Of a DNA stretch of 64,000 bases, positions 8,333 through 16,246 are shown piece after piece. Made by a program: the position numbers and the translations under genes. The stretch comes from Dokdonella_A ginsengisoli. Lineage in GTDB: Bacteria > Pseudomonadota > Gammaproteobacteria > Xanthomonadales > Rhodanobacteraceae. The notes beneath the pieces are model-generated. The model was not told the origin of the DNA. It saw nothing but the letters and a program-made list of their open reading frames with translations, and searched no databases. The stretch is from positions 1 to 64,000 of the forward strand of contig NZ_JBHSHD010000002.1 of the NCBI RefSeq assembly GCF_042652785.1, read 5' to 3'. Each line of letters starts with the position of its first letter. Position 1 is the stretch's first letter.

Positions 8333-10168
8333 TCACTTCTTCAGCGCCTTCTCGATGCTGGCCTGCGTCATCGGGTGATAGCCCGGCTTGGCCTTGGCGT
8401 ACACCTGCCTGGCGAACGCCTTGCCGTCCGGCGTCTTGACCAGTTCCTCGTACAGCGGCACGACCAGATAGCGGCGGCCGATGCGCGTCATGTACTTGCC
8501 CATTTCCTCGCGCGCCGGCGCGTAGTCGGCGGCGATCGCGGCGAGGTACCAGCGGCGCGCGATCTCGGCGTTCGGTGCGCCGTTCAGATGCCAGGCAGCG
8601 TCGAGCGCGGCGAGCTGCTCGTGCGTGAGCTTCTCCGGCAGGCCGTCGAGGAAGTACATCCACTCGTGCGTGTTCCAGTCCTTGGCGCCGAGATCGGCGG
8701 CGGCGCGCTTGCCGGCCACCCACTCCGCGCGCGCGGCGGCGATCGCGGCCAGGCGCGGCGAGGCCGGCACCGGCGCGTCGTCCGGCACGCCCGGCTCGTA
8801 GATCCAGCGCTTGACCTCGTCCAGGCTCATCTTGCCCGGGTACTTGTCGATCAGGTTCGGCTTGAGCCAGTCGAGCATCTGCTCGGTGGTGATGCTCTGG
8901 AACGCGAAGTGGTCGAAGTAGCCGCGCAGGTAGTCGTCGAACGCGACGCGGCCGAAGCGCGCCTCCAGCGTGCGCAGCAGCCAGGCGCCCTTGACGTAGG
9001 CGTAGCTCGACGCGGCGTCGTCGGCATCCTCGGCGTCGGACACCAGGCGCTGCTGCGCCGGCGGCGTCTCCTTCATCTCGCGGCGCAGCGCGTCGGAGGC
9101 AGTGATGAATTCCTCGTCGGCCAGCGCCTGGCCGTAGACCGCCTCGACGATGCGGTTCTCCACGTAGGTGGTGAAGCCCTCGTTGAGCCACATGTGCTTC
9201 CACGTCGCGTTGGTGACGAGGTTGCCGGACCACGAATGCGCCAGCTCGTGCGCAACCAGCGAGACCAGGCTCTTGTCGCCGACGATGACGGTCGGCGTGG
9301 CGAAGGTCAGGCGCGGGTTCTCCATGCCGCCGAACGGGAAGCTCGGCGGCAGCACGAGGATGTCGTAGCGCTCCCAGCGGTACGGTCCGTACATCTTTTC
9401 GGTCGTCTCGATCATCTTCTCGGTGTCGGCGAACTCCTTCGCCGCCGCCTCGACCACCGACGGCTCGGCGTAGACCGCGCTGCGCGGGCCGGTCTCGCGC
9501 ACGTCGAGGTCGCCGACCGCGATCGCCAGCAGGTACGACGGGATCGGCTGGTCCATCGTGAAGCGGTAGTCGCCGTCGAGCGCGTGCCGGGTATCGTTGT
9601 TCGCGCTCATCACCGCGCGCAGCTCCTTCGGCGCGGTCACGTGCGCGGTGTAGGTGAAGCGCACCCCTGGCGTGTCCTGCAGCGGCACCCAGCTGCGCGC
9701 GTGGATCGATTGCGACTGCGAGTACATGAACGGATGCTTCTTGCCCGCCGTCTGCGCCGGCGTCATCCACTGCAGGCCCGACGCGGTCGGCGCGCTGCGG
9801 TAGCGCACGCGCACCTTCGGCGCCTGCGCGTCCAGCGCGATGCGCAGCGCGGAACCGAGCACCGGATCGCGCTTGTCGAGCGTGTAGCGCGCGGCATGCG
9901 CCACGCCGTCGGCGCCGAGCGCCTCGACGCGCTCGATCTTCAGGTCGCGCGTGTCGAGCACCAGCGTGCGCGCGGCCGGATCCTTCCAGTCGAGATCGAG
10001 CTCGGCGCTGCCGGACAGTTCGTGGCGCTTGAAGTCGACGCCGAGGTCGAGGTCGAGCTTGCGCACGCGCACGGCGTCGACGTTCGCGTAGCTGTGGGGA
10101 TCGGCGGCGTGCGCGGTCGCGGCCGCCAGGACCAGGACCGAAAAGGAAGCGAAACGCAGGCAGGACAC
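8333..10168 (-). CDS. M1 family zinc aminopeptidase (LTA4 hydrolase-like)
   Basis: A 611-residue exported metallopeptidase. GTG 10168 is preceded by GAGGAG five bases upstream and opens a signal peptide (SCLRFASFSVLVLAAATAHA), which decides the start. The substrate-binding exopeptidase motif is GGMEN (280-284) and the zinc site is HELAH (307-311) with Glu330 in NEGFTTYVENRI. The C-terminal third is all-helical as in leukotriene-A4-hydrolase-type M1 enzymes. It removes N-terminal amino acids from peptides, presumably in the periplasm for nutrition or peptide recycling. It is divergent from the luxR-type gene across a 329-bp spacer. Confidence 0.92.
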   Translation of the reverse strand: MSCLRFASFSVLVLAAATAHAADPHSYANVDAVRVRKLDLDLGVDFKRHELSGSAELDLDWKDPAARTLVLDTRDLKIERVEALGADGVAHAARYTLDKRDPVLGSALRIALDAQAPKVRVRYRSAPTASGLQWMTPAQTAGKKHPFMYSQSQSIHARSWVPLQDTPGVRFTYTAHVTAPKELRAVMSANNDTRHALDGDYRFTMDQPIPSYLLAIAVGDLDVRETGPRSAVYAEPSVVEAAAKEFADTEKMIETTEKMYGPYRWERYDILVLPPSFPFGGMENPRLTFATPTVIVGDKSLVSLVAHELAHSWSGNLVTNATWKHMWLNEGFTTYVENRIVEAVYGQALADEEFITASDALRREMKETPPAQQRLVSDAEDADDAASSYAYVKGAWLLRTLEARFGRVAFDDYLRGYFDHFAFQSITTEQMLDWLKPNLIDKYPGKMSLDEVKRWIYEPGVPDDAPVPASPRLAAIAAARAEWVAGKRAAADLGAKDWNTHEWMYFLDGLPEKLTHEQLAALDAAWHLNGAPNAEIARRWYLAAIAADYAPAREEMGKYMTRIGRRYLVVPLYEELVKTPDGKAFARQVYAKAKPGYHPMTQASIEKALKK

Positions 10169-10497
10169 GGGAACTCCTCGTGGATGCGGACGGGGAAAGC
10201 GGCGCGAGCGCGCGGCGCAACCCCCATTGTCGCCGAAACGAAGACGACGCGCAGACCGCCGCGGCGAGCGCGCCACGCCGGCGCCGCCGTCCGCGGCCAC
10301 ACTTGTTTGCGATGCGTGGCGCAAACGACGACGACCGCCTCGGATTGCCGCACGGGCGGCGCGGCAGGATTCCCGCACACCGACTTTCGCTCGTGAAAGT
10401 CTCCCGAAATCACGGATTTTCACGCCCGAATCACGCAAGCCGCTTCAAGGTACGGCGGCGCGCGGCGGGCGCGCAGAGCCGAACGTTGCGCACAGCC
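10169..10497. promoter_or_regulatory. Divergent intergenic region with two dyads
   Basis: This 329-bp gap separates the M1 peptidase gene (leftward) from the luxR-type gene (rightward), so promoters for both should lie here. A perfect dyad GTTTGCG-N8-CGCAAAC spans 10305-10326 (22 bp) and a second, CGTGAAA-N19-TTTCACG, spans 10392-10424. The first is close in size to a lux-box (20 bp) but does not match its consensus. No convincing -35/-10 pair was identified by eye, and no protein-coding frame with good codon use is seen. Confidence 0.4.
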
Positions 10498-11208
10498 ATG
10501 GCATCGACTCTTGAACTCATGCAGGCCCTGCTCGTGTGCGATTCGCACGAGCAGCTCCATCGCAGCGGCAGCGAATGCGCGCGCCGGCTCGGCTACGACG
10601 CGTGGGTCTACGCGATGATGCCGGCCGGCAGCGCCGAGGTCCCGTACCTGTGCGGCTCGCTGCCGCCGACGTGGTACGCCGACCATTTCAAGCACGGCCA
10701 CGGCGCCGCCGATCCGGTCTTCGCGCACTGCCGGCGCCACCTGCGGCCGCTGATCTGGCACGTCGAGAACGTCAGCGACGAGGAAGACCTGTGCTGCCCG
10801 GTGTTCTTCCGCGACGCCGCCGACATCGGCCTGCGCTACGGCATCACCGTGCCGGTGCACGGCTTCGGCTGCCAGTGGGGCGTGCTCGCGCTGGCCAGCT
10901 CGAAGGCGCCGCCGCGCACCGCGATGCGCCGCCTCGCCGACGCCCAGCTGTTCGCCACCTACGTGCACGAGGCCGGGCATCGCCTGGCCAGCGCCGTCGA
11001 AAACGACCACGTCCGCCTCACCGAGCGCGAACGCGAATGCCTGCGCTGGACCGCCGGCGGCAAGACCGGCTGGGAGATCAGCCAGGTGCTGGGCATCTCC
11101 GAACGCACGGTCGTGTTTCACCTGGAGAACGCCGCACGCAAGTTCGGCGTGTTCGGCCGCCGCCAGGCCGCGGCGCGCGCGATCGCGCTGCAGATGATTT
11201 CGCTGTAG
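10498..11208 (+). CDS. LuxR-type transcriptional regulator with autoinducer-binding domain (solo)
   Basis: A 236-residue regulator. Residues 1-165 are the autoinducer-binding fold and 172-230 a LuxR-type helix-turn-helix (LTERERECLRWTAGGKT, then EISQVLGISERTVVFHL). Measured against TraR with a constant offset of two, five of the six invariant pocket residues are kept: Trp59 (W57), Asp72 (D70), Pro73 (P71), Trp87 (W85) and Gly115 (G113). The sixth, Tyr61 of TraR, is His63 here. No luxI-type synthase is present in the window, so it looks like an orphan receptor. Its ligand is unknown and may differ from ordinary acyl-homoserine lactones. Confidence 0.88.
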   Translation: MASTLELMQALLVCDSHEQLHRSGSECARRLGYDAWVYAMMPAGSAEVPYLCGSLPPTWYADHFKHGHGAADPVFAHCRRHLRPLIWHVENVSDEEDLCCPVFFRDAADIGLRYGITVPVHGFGCQWGVLALASSKAPPRTAMRRLADAQLFATYVHEAGHRLASAVENDHVRLTERERECLRWTAGGKTGWEISQVLGISERTVVFHLENAARKFGVFGRRQAAARAIALQMISL

Positions 11209-11321
11209 GGAACGTCGAAAGAAGTCTCGCCATTCAGCGGACCACCCTTTCGACGGCGAAGAGATGGTCGTCTCGCTTGCCCCGGCTTTCAGCTCTGCAG
11301 GCGCGGACGTGCCTTGCCGAT

Positions 11322-12146
11322 CTATCCGAGCTCCGCCAGCGCCATCCCCGCAACCGCGAAGTCCGCGGCGGGTTCGTCGCCGTCACCGAGGATCCAGGCG
11401 GCGGACAGGCCGGCGAAGGCGAGCGTCCACTGCAGCAGCCGCTCGCGCTCGATGCCGGCGGCCTCGACGATGAGGTCGACGCGGCGCGCGAACCGTTCCC
11501 GCTTCAGGCCGATGTCCTCGTGCGGGTCCGGATTGCGCATCAGGTTGACGAAGTCGAAGCCGCGCTCGCCGTACAGGCGCATCGGGTCGATCGCCAGCCA
11601 GCCACGTTCGGTGCCGTCGAGCACGTTTTCGTGGTGCAGGTCGCCGTGCAGGGTCACCGGCTCACGCGGACGGGCGAACAGCTCGCTTGCGACCGCATCG
11701 GCGCGCGCGAGGATGCCACCGTGCGCGCGGGCCGCCGGCGCGAGCGGCGCGAACCATTCGCGCAGCGGCAGCAGCTGGTCCGGCAATGGCCGCGGCCGCG
11801 GCGCATGCAGGCGCGCGGCGGCCGCGCAGAGGATGCCGATCGCCTCGTCGTCGCGGCCGTCATAGGTCATCCGCGCCAGCGAGCGCGTGCCCATGGCGCG
11901 CTCGAGCAGCAACGCATCGCCGTCGTGCGCGAACACGCGCGCGGCGCCTTCGCCGCCCCAGTATTCCATCAGCAGCCAGGCCCAGCGCGTATCGGGCTCG
12001 CGCGCGATCTTCAGCATCGCCGGCTCGGCGCCGAAGCGCACCGGCAACAGGTCGCTGCAGTGGGTCGAGATCGGCTCGCCGTCGACGCGCAGGTTCCAGC
12101 GCAGCAGCCAGTCGTCGAAGATCGAGGACCCGGTCGCGCGAGTCAT
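11322..12146 (-). CDS. APH(6)/hydroxyurea-kinase family phosphotransferase
   Basis: A 274-residue protein of the aminoglycoside/hydroxyurea antibiotic resistance kinase family (streptomycin 6-kinase type). The N-lobe ATP-binding part contains AMLKIAREPDTRWAWLLMEYW; the catalytic loop is HGDLHHENVLDG and the metal-binding Asp is in WLAIDPMRLYGERGFDFVN. It would phosphorylate a hydroxyl of streptomycin or a related small molecule in the cytoplasm. Chromosomal copies without mobile-element context are common in environmental bacteria and do not by themselves show resistance. It lies 10 bp downstream of ubiE on the same strand. Confidence 0.82.
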   Translation of the reverse strand: MTRATGSSIFDDWLLRWNLRVDGEPISTHCSDLLPVRFGAEPAMLKIAREPDTRWAWLLMEYWGGEGAARVFAHDGDALLLERAMGTRSLARMTYDGRDDEAIGILCAAAARLHAPRPRPLPDQLLPLREWFAPLAPAARAHGGILARADAVASELFARPREPVTLHGDLHHENVLDGTERGWLAIDPMRLYGERGFDFVNLMRNPDPHEDIGLKRERFARRVDLIVEAAGIERERLLQWTLAFAGLSAAWILGDGDEPAADFAVAGMALAELG

Positions 12147-12156
12147 CCGCGAGGAT

Positions 12157-12906
12157 TCAGACGCGGTAGCCGCGATGGATCGCGACGATGCCGGCGGAGA
12201 GGTTGCGCACGTCCACGCGCTCGAGGCCGGCCGCCTCCATCATCGCCTTCAGCGTTTCCTGGTCCGGATGCTTGCGGATCGACTCGGCCAGATAGCGATA
12301 GCTCGACTCGTCGCCGGCGATCAGGCGGCCGATGCGCGGCAGCACCTGGAAGGAATGGAAATCGTACAGGGGCTTGAGGAACTCGGCCCGCACGGCGGAG
12401 AACTCCAGCACCAGCGCGCGGCCGCCGATCTTCAGCACGCGATGGATTTCCGCCAGCGCGCGCTCCTTGTGCGTGACGTTGCGCAAACCGAAAGCCATCG
12501 TCACGCAGTCGAAACTGCGATCCGGGAACGGCAGCGCCTCGGCGTCCATCTGCGACCAGTCCAGGCCGCGCGCGAAACCGCGGTCGAGCAGGCGGTCGCG
12601 TCCGACGCGCAGCATGTCGCGGTTGATGTCGCCGACCACGACGCTGCCGCGTTCGCCGACCTTCGGCAGCAGCAGCGCGGCGATGTCGCCGGTGCCGCCG
12701 GCCAGATCGAGCACGCGATCGCCCGCGCGCACGCCGCTGGTGGCGACGAAGTAGCGCTTCCACAGCCGATGCACGCCGAACGACATCAGGTCGTTCATGA
12801 CGTCGTACTTGCGCGCGACCGAAGTGAACACCTCGCCGACGAGGCGGGCCTTGTCGGCCTCGGGCACGTCGCGATAGCCGAAATGGGTGGTTTGCGATTC
12901 GCTCAT
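12157..12906 (-). CDS. ubiE: Ubiquinone/menaquinone biosynthesis C-methyltransferase UbiE
   Basis: An S-adenosylmethionine-dependent C-methyltransferase (249 residues) acting on the benzoquinone ring in ubiquinone (and demethylmenaquinone) synthesis. The N-terminus HFGYRDVPEADKARLVGEVF, the SAM loop VLDLAGGTGDIA, and the UbiE signatures YDVMNDLMSFGVHRLWK and AFGLRNVTHKERAL are all present, as is the late SSYRYLAESIRKHPDQETL segment. Start ATG 12906 (MSESQTTHFGY); an ATG at 12915 would add three residues. It follows the DUF971 gene by 40 bp. Confidence 0.95.
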   Translation of the reverse strand: MSESQTTHFGYRDVPEADKARLVGEVFTSVARKYDVMNDLMSFGVHRLWKRYFVATSGVRAGDRVLDLAGGTGDIAALLLPKVGERGSVVVGDINRDMLRVGRDRLLDRGFARGLDWSQMDAEALPFPDRSFDCVTMAFGLRNVTHKERALAEIHRVLKIGGRALVLEFSAVRAEFLKPLYDFHSFQVLPRIGRLIAGDESSYRYLAESIRKHPDQETLKAMMEAAGLERVDVRNLSAGIVAIHRGYRV

Positions 12907-12946
12907 GGCGCGCATGCTACCGCAAGCGCGCCGCTGCGCGCCGGAC

Positions 12947-13306
12947 TCAGGGCTGGCGCGAGGCGCCGCGAGCCGCCAGCTCGTCGAGATAGGCCTGCCA
13001 GTTGCGCGCCTGGTCGCGCCCGAGCGCGTAGAGCACGTCCCAGGAATAGATGCCGCTGGCGTGGCCGTCGTCGAACCGCAGCAGCACCGCGTAGCTGCCG
13101 ACCGGCTCGACCGCATTGATATTAACCTGCGCCTTGCCGGAAACGAGCACCTTCTGCCCCGGACCATGCCCCTGCACTTCGGCGCTGGGCGAGTTCACGC
13201 GCAGGTATTCGGCCGGCAGGCGGAACGTCTCGCCGCTGTCGAACGCGACTTCGAGCGCGTGCGAGGCGCGGTGCAGGGTGATGCCGGTCGGAATCGGGGA
13301 GCTCAT
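12947..13306 (-). CDS. DUF971 family protein
   Basis: A 119-residue beta-rich protein with the DUF971 (gamma-butyrobetaine-hydroxylase-like N-terminal) pattern: ITLHRASHALEVAFDSGETFRLPAEYLRV, then VNINAVEPVGSYAVLLRFDDGHASGIYSWDVL (given here in two known blocks, split after VEPVG). ATG 13306 is preferred to the frame opening at 13327. The gene is a habitual neighbour of hslU and ubiE in Gammaproteobacteria. The biochemical role of free-standing DUF971 proteins is uncertain; an iron-sulfur or metal-related role has been proposed for relatives. Confidence 0.85.
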   Translation of the reverse strand: MSSPIPTGITLHRASHALEVAFDSGETFRLPAEYLRVNSPSAEVQGHGPGQKVLVSGKAQVNINAVEPVGSYAVLLRFDDGHASGIYSWDVLYALGRDQARNWQAYLDELAARGASRQP

Positions 13307-13334
13307 CGGTCGTCCGTCGCGCCGCATTCAATGG

Positions 13335-13354
13335 ATGCCCGCGTCCGCGGGCAT
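13335..13354. repeat. Short GC-rich palindrome
   Basis: ATGCCCGCG-TC-CGCGGGCAT forms a 9-bp hairpin in the 93-bp gap between the unknown gene at 13400-14017 and the DUF971 gene. The flank ATGGATGCCCGC resembles the ATGGATTCCCGC arm of the 15551-15622 repeat, so it may be a solitary half of that family. Confidence 0.55.
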
Positions 13355-13399
13355 GACGCCGGTTCCGCACTCATGCGGCGTCCATCGCTACGGCGCCGG

Positions 13400-14017
13400 T
13401 CAATGCACGCTATCGGTCTGCGGCTTGCGCGCCGCCAGCGGCGGATCGCCGGGCGAACCGGCCACCTGCCACAGCGCGTCGAGATACCCGCTGCCGAAAC
13501 CGATCGACCCGATCGCCTCGAGTTCGTACGCGCCGGTATCGGGATACCACTGGGCGTTCGGGTCGAGCTCGCGCAGCACGAGCGCATCGCGCTCCACCGT
13601 GGACAGCTGGCCGACGTAGCTGATCTCGCCCTCGTCGTCCTCGATCATGTTGACCGAGATCAGCGGCGCCACGGCCGCCGCGGACTGCGCGATCGTGGTC
13701 CAGTCGTCGAGGCGGAAGTCCGCCGGAACCACCAGCTGCTCGCCACGCAGCGCCAGCGCCTTGCCGACGAATTCGCGCGAGGGATCCACTTCGAGCGCGC
13801 TGATGTCGGCCACCGCGAGCGCGATGTAGCCGTCGAAGCGCATCGCATCGCCGACTTCGGCGACCAGGCAGAAATCGCGCGACAGGCCGACGACGTAGCC
13901 GTGGATCACGCCCGGCTGCAGCCGCTCGCGCTGGATGCGCATCGGGATGCGCTGCTCCAGCGCTTCGCGAAGATCGGCGCGGACGCCGCGGGCTTTGAAC
14001 GGGACGACGGTGGTCAT
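13400..14017 (-). CDS. Conserved-looking protein of unknown function between hslU and DUF971
   Basis: A 205-residue soluble protein with no signal peptide or membrane segment. I do not recognise a family. It starts MTTVVPFKARGVRADLREAL and is acidic, with a beta-rich middle (VIHGYVVGLSRDFCLVAEVG, GYIALAVADISALEV). The fragments LVAEVG..MRFDGY and VPADFRLDDW are reminiscent of regulatory or chaperone-like small domains, but that is only an impression. Position immediately downstream of hslVU, 135 bp after the hslU stop, could place it in the same transcription unit, although a large inverted repeat lies between them. Confidence 0.65.
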   Translation of the reverse strand: MTTVVPFKARGVRADLREALEQRIPMRIQRERLQPGVIHGYVVGLSRDFCLVAEVGDAMRFDGYIALAVADISALEVDPSREFVGKALALRGEQLVVPADFRLDDWTTIAQSAAAVAPLISVNMIEDDEGEISYVGQLSTVERDALVLRELDPNAQWYPDTGAYELEAIGSIGFGSGYLDALWQVAGSPGDPPLAARKPQTDSVH

Positions 14018-14065
14018 GGCGATATGGTCGGGCAGCGGGGCGGGAGGTGCAAGTCGGTGTGGGCA

Positions 14066-14148
14066 CTGAGGGCTGAGGGCTGAGGGCCGAAAAGCCTGCC
14101 AGGCCGAGACCCCGCTCTTTCAGCCCTCGGCCCTCCGCCCTCAGCCCT
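14066..14148. repeat. GGGCTGA-type inverted repeat cluster
   Basis: The left arm 14066-14089 carries three GGGCTGA-type 7-mers; the right arm 14121-14148 carries the complement with a few changes (CAGCCCTCGGCCCTCCGCCC...). Together they could fold as an imperfect ~24-bp stem between the hslU stop and the next gene. The same 7-mer family occurs at 44676-44810. Confidence 0.7.
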
Positions 14149-14152
14149 GCTC

Positions 14153-15490
14153 TCAAAGAATGTACCGCGACAGATCCTCGTCCTTGACCAGCCCGCCCAG
14201 ATGTCCGTCGACGTAGGCCGCGTCGATCCGATAGTGCTGGCCGCCCTTGTCCGAAGCCTCGTAGGAGATCTCGTCGAGCAGGCGTTCGAGCACGGTGTGC
14301 AGCCGGCGCGCGCCGATGTTCTCGGTGCGCTCGTTGACCTGGAACGCGATCTGCGCGAGGCGCGTGACGCCGTCGGCGGTGAATTCCAGCGTGACCCCTT
14401 CGGTGCCGAGCAGGGCCGTGTACTGCTTGGTCAGCGCGTGATGCGGCTCGGACAGGATGCGCTCGAAATCCTCGGCGGTGAGCGCGGAAAGCTCGACGCG
14501 GATCGGGAAGCGGCCCTGCAGCTCGGGCACGAGGTCCGACGGCTTGGCCAGCGAGAACGCGCCCGAGGCGATGAACAGGATGTGGTCGGTCTTGACGATG
14601 CCGTACTTGGTCGACACCGCCGAACCCTCGACCAGCGGCAGCAGGTCGCGCTGCACGCCCTCGCGCGAAACGCCCGCGCCGCTCCATTCGCCGCGCTGCG
14701 CGATCTTGTCGATCTCGTCGATGAAGACGATGCCGTTCTGCTCGCAGCTGGCGATCGCCTGGCGCTTGATCTCCTCGTCGTTGACGAGCTTGCCGGCTTC
14801 CTCCTCGATCAGCATCGGGCGCGCCTGCGCGATCGGCAGTTTGCGCGACTGGGTCTTCTGGCCGGCCAGCGACTGGAACATGCCGCGCAGCTGGCTGGTC
14901 ATTTCCTCCATGCCCGGCGGGGCCATGATCTCCACGCCCACGTTCATCGCGAAATCGAGCTCGATCTCGCGCTCGTCCAGCGCGCCTTCGCGCAGCTGCT
15001 TGCGCAGCTTCTGGCGTGTCTCGGCCTCGCGCGTGTCGACCGTCTGCGGCTCGTTGGCGAAGCCCACGCCCTGGCGGCGCGGCAGCAGCGCGTCGAGGAT
15101 GCGGTCCTCGGCGCGGTCCTCGGCCTGAGAGCGCACGCGCGTCTTGGCCTGTTCGCGCGCCATCTTGACCGCGGCGTCGGCCAGATCGCGCACGATCTGC
15201 TCAACGTCCTTGCCGACGTAGCCGACCTCGGTGAACTTGGTCGCCTCGACCTTGATGAACGGCGCGTTCGCCAGCGCGGCGAGACGGCGCGCGATCTCGG
15301 TCTTGCCGACGCCGGTCGGGCCGATCATCAGGATATTCTTCGGCGTCACCTCGTCGCGCAGGGACGCATCGAGCTGCATGCGCCGCCAGCGGTTGCGCAG
15401 CGCGATCGCGACCGCGCGCTTGGCCGCCTTCTGGCCGATGATGTAGCGGTCGAGTTCGTTGACGATTTCGCGGGGAGTGAGTTCGGACAT
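14153..15490 (-). CDS. hslU: HslU, ATPase subunit of the HslUV protease
   Basis: An AAA+ unfoldase (445 residues) that feeds substrates into the HslV peptidase in the cytoplasm. The Walker A motif is GPTGVGKT (57-64), the pore loop GYVGKDVEQ is present, Walker B is GIVFIDEIDKIA, and the sensor/arginine-finger region follows with ENIGARRLHT. The C-terminus LSRYIL is the conserved tail that docks into HslV. The gene is downstream of hslV, but the two are separated by 144 bp containing two different repeats. The sequence before ATG 15490 lacks a clear Shine-Dalgarno. Confidence 0.97.
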   Translation of the reverse strand: MSELTPREIVNELDRYIIGQKAAKRAVAIALRNRWRRMQLDASLRDEVTPKNILMIGPTGVGKTEIARRLAALANAPFIKVEATKFTEVGYVGKDVEQIVRDLADAAVKMAREQAKTRVRSQAEDRAEDRILDALLPRRQGVGFANEPQTVDTREAETRQKLRKQLREGALDEREIELDFAMNVGVEIMAPPGMEEMTSQLRGMFQSLAGQKTQSRKLPIAQARPMLIEEEAGKLVNDEEIKRQAIASCEQNGIVFIDEIDKIAQRGEWSGAGVSREGVQRDLLPLVEGSAVSTKYGIVKTDHILFIASGAFSLAKPSDLVPELQGRFPIRVELSALTAEDFERILSEPHHALTKQYTALLGTEGVTLEFTADGVTRLAQIAFQVNERTENIGARRLHTVLERLLDEISYEASDKGGQHYRIDAAYVDGHLGGLVKDEDLSRYIL

Positions 15491-15498
15491 GAGTGGAG

Positions 15499-15529
15499 CC
15501 GGGATTCAGGATTCGGGATTGGAGATTCG
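15499..15529. repeat. GGGATT-type repeat abutting the hslU start
   Basis: Three units GGGATTCA, GGATTCGG and GGATTGGAGATTC run to within 9 bp of the hslU start codon (on the minus strand they read as AATCCC units). This is the same unit as in the cluster at 1131-1226, but here without an opposite arm. Confidence 0.65.
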
Positions 15530-15550
15530 ACGCAACATCGCCTGCTCGTC

Positions 15551-15622
15551 ATTCCCGCGCAAGCGGGAATCCATTTCTTCGCGACGCGCAAGACCACGAT
15601 GGATTCCCGCTCGCGCGGGAAT
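15551..15622. repeat. ATTCCCGCG-type inverted repeat (dRS3-like)
   Basis: Two 24-bp arms, 15551-15574 and 15599-15622, are inverted copies of each other with a single mismatch. Each arm is itself a hairpin: ATTCCCGC-GCAA-GCGGGAAT on the left and ATTCCCGC-TCGC-GCGGGAAT on the right, each flanked by a CCAT or ATGG. Related ATTCCC-N8-GGGAAT units are known as dRS3 in Neisseria, and similar ones occur in xanthomonads. It sits in the hslV-hslU gap and may attenuate or stabilise the transcript. Confidence 0.75.
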
Positions 15623-15634
15623 TGACGGCGAAGG

Positions 15635-16168
15635 CTACAGCTCTTCGATCGTGATGTTGTGGTTGGTGTAGATGCAGATGTCGCCGGCGATGTTCAACGC
15701 CTTCTCGACGATCGCGCGCGGTTCCATCTCGGTGTTCTCGAACAGCGCCTTCGCCGCGGCCAGCGCGAACGGGCCGCCGGAACCGATCGCGATGATGCCC
15801 TGCTCCGGCTCGAGCACGTCGCCGTTGCCGGAAATCAGCAGCGAGGTCGACTTGTCGGCGACCGCGAGCATCGCCTCGAGGCGGCCGAGGCGGCGATCGG
15901 TGCGCCAGTCCTTGGCCAGCTCGACCGCGGCGCGGGTCAGGTTGGCGCCGTGCTTTTCGAGCTTCTGCTCGAACAGCTCGAACAGCGTGAACGCGTCGGC
16001 GGTGGCTCCGGCGAAGCCGGCCAGCACGTCGCCCTTGCCCAGGCGCCGGATCTTGCGCGCGTTCGCCTTCATCACGGTGTTGCCGAGCGTGACCTGGCCG
16101 TCGCCGCCGATGACGACCTGGTCGCCGCGGCGGACGGAAACGATGGTGGTGGCGTGAAAACTTTCCAT
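15635..16168 (-). CDS. hslV: HslV, peptidase subunit of the HslUV protease
   Basis: The proteasome-beta-like threonine peptidase (177 residues). The nucleophile is the Thr exposed after removal of the short N-terminal peptide: MESFHAT-TIVSVRR, with TTIVSVRRGD being the family signature. Also visible are GGDGQVTLGNTVMKANARKI, GFAGATADAFTLF and the end NHNITIEEL. The propeptide is six residues long, longer than the single Met of E. coli HslV but usual in this group. It pairs with hslU downstream. Confidence 0.96.
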   Translation of the reverse strand: MESFHATTIVSVRRGDQVVIGGDGQVTLGNTVMKANARKIRRLGKGDVLAGFAGATADAFTLFELFEQKLEKHGANLTRAAVELAKDWRTDRRLGRLEAMLAVADKSTSLLISGNGDVLEPEQGIIAIGSGGPFALAAAKALFENTEMEPRAIVEKALNIAGDICIYTNHNITIEEL

Positions 16169-16246
16169 GATCGGCTCTGTGCTTCGAGGACAACGAGGTA
16201 GGGATCGCGCCGCGGGTTTGCAAGACGGGGGCGGGGGGAAGAAGGA

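Noticed and set aside
10305..10326. Lux-box
   Set aside because: The dyad is 22 bp with a GTTTGCG arm; it does not match the ACCTGTA-type consensus, so it is only listed as a dyad.
15551..15622. Terminal inverted repeats of an insertion sequence
   Set aside because: Only 24 bp lies between the arms, with no transposase frame or target duplication.
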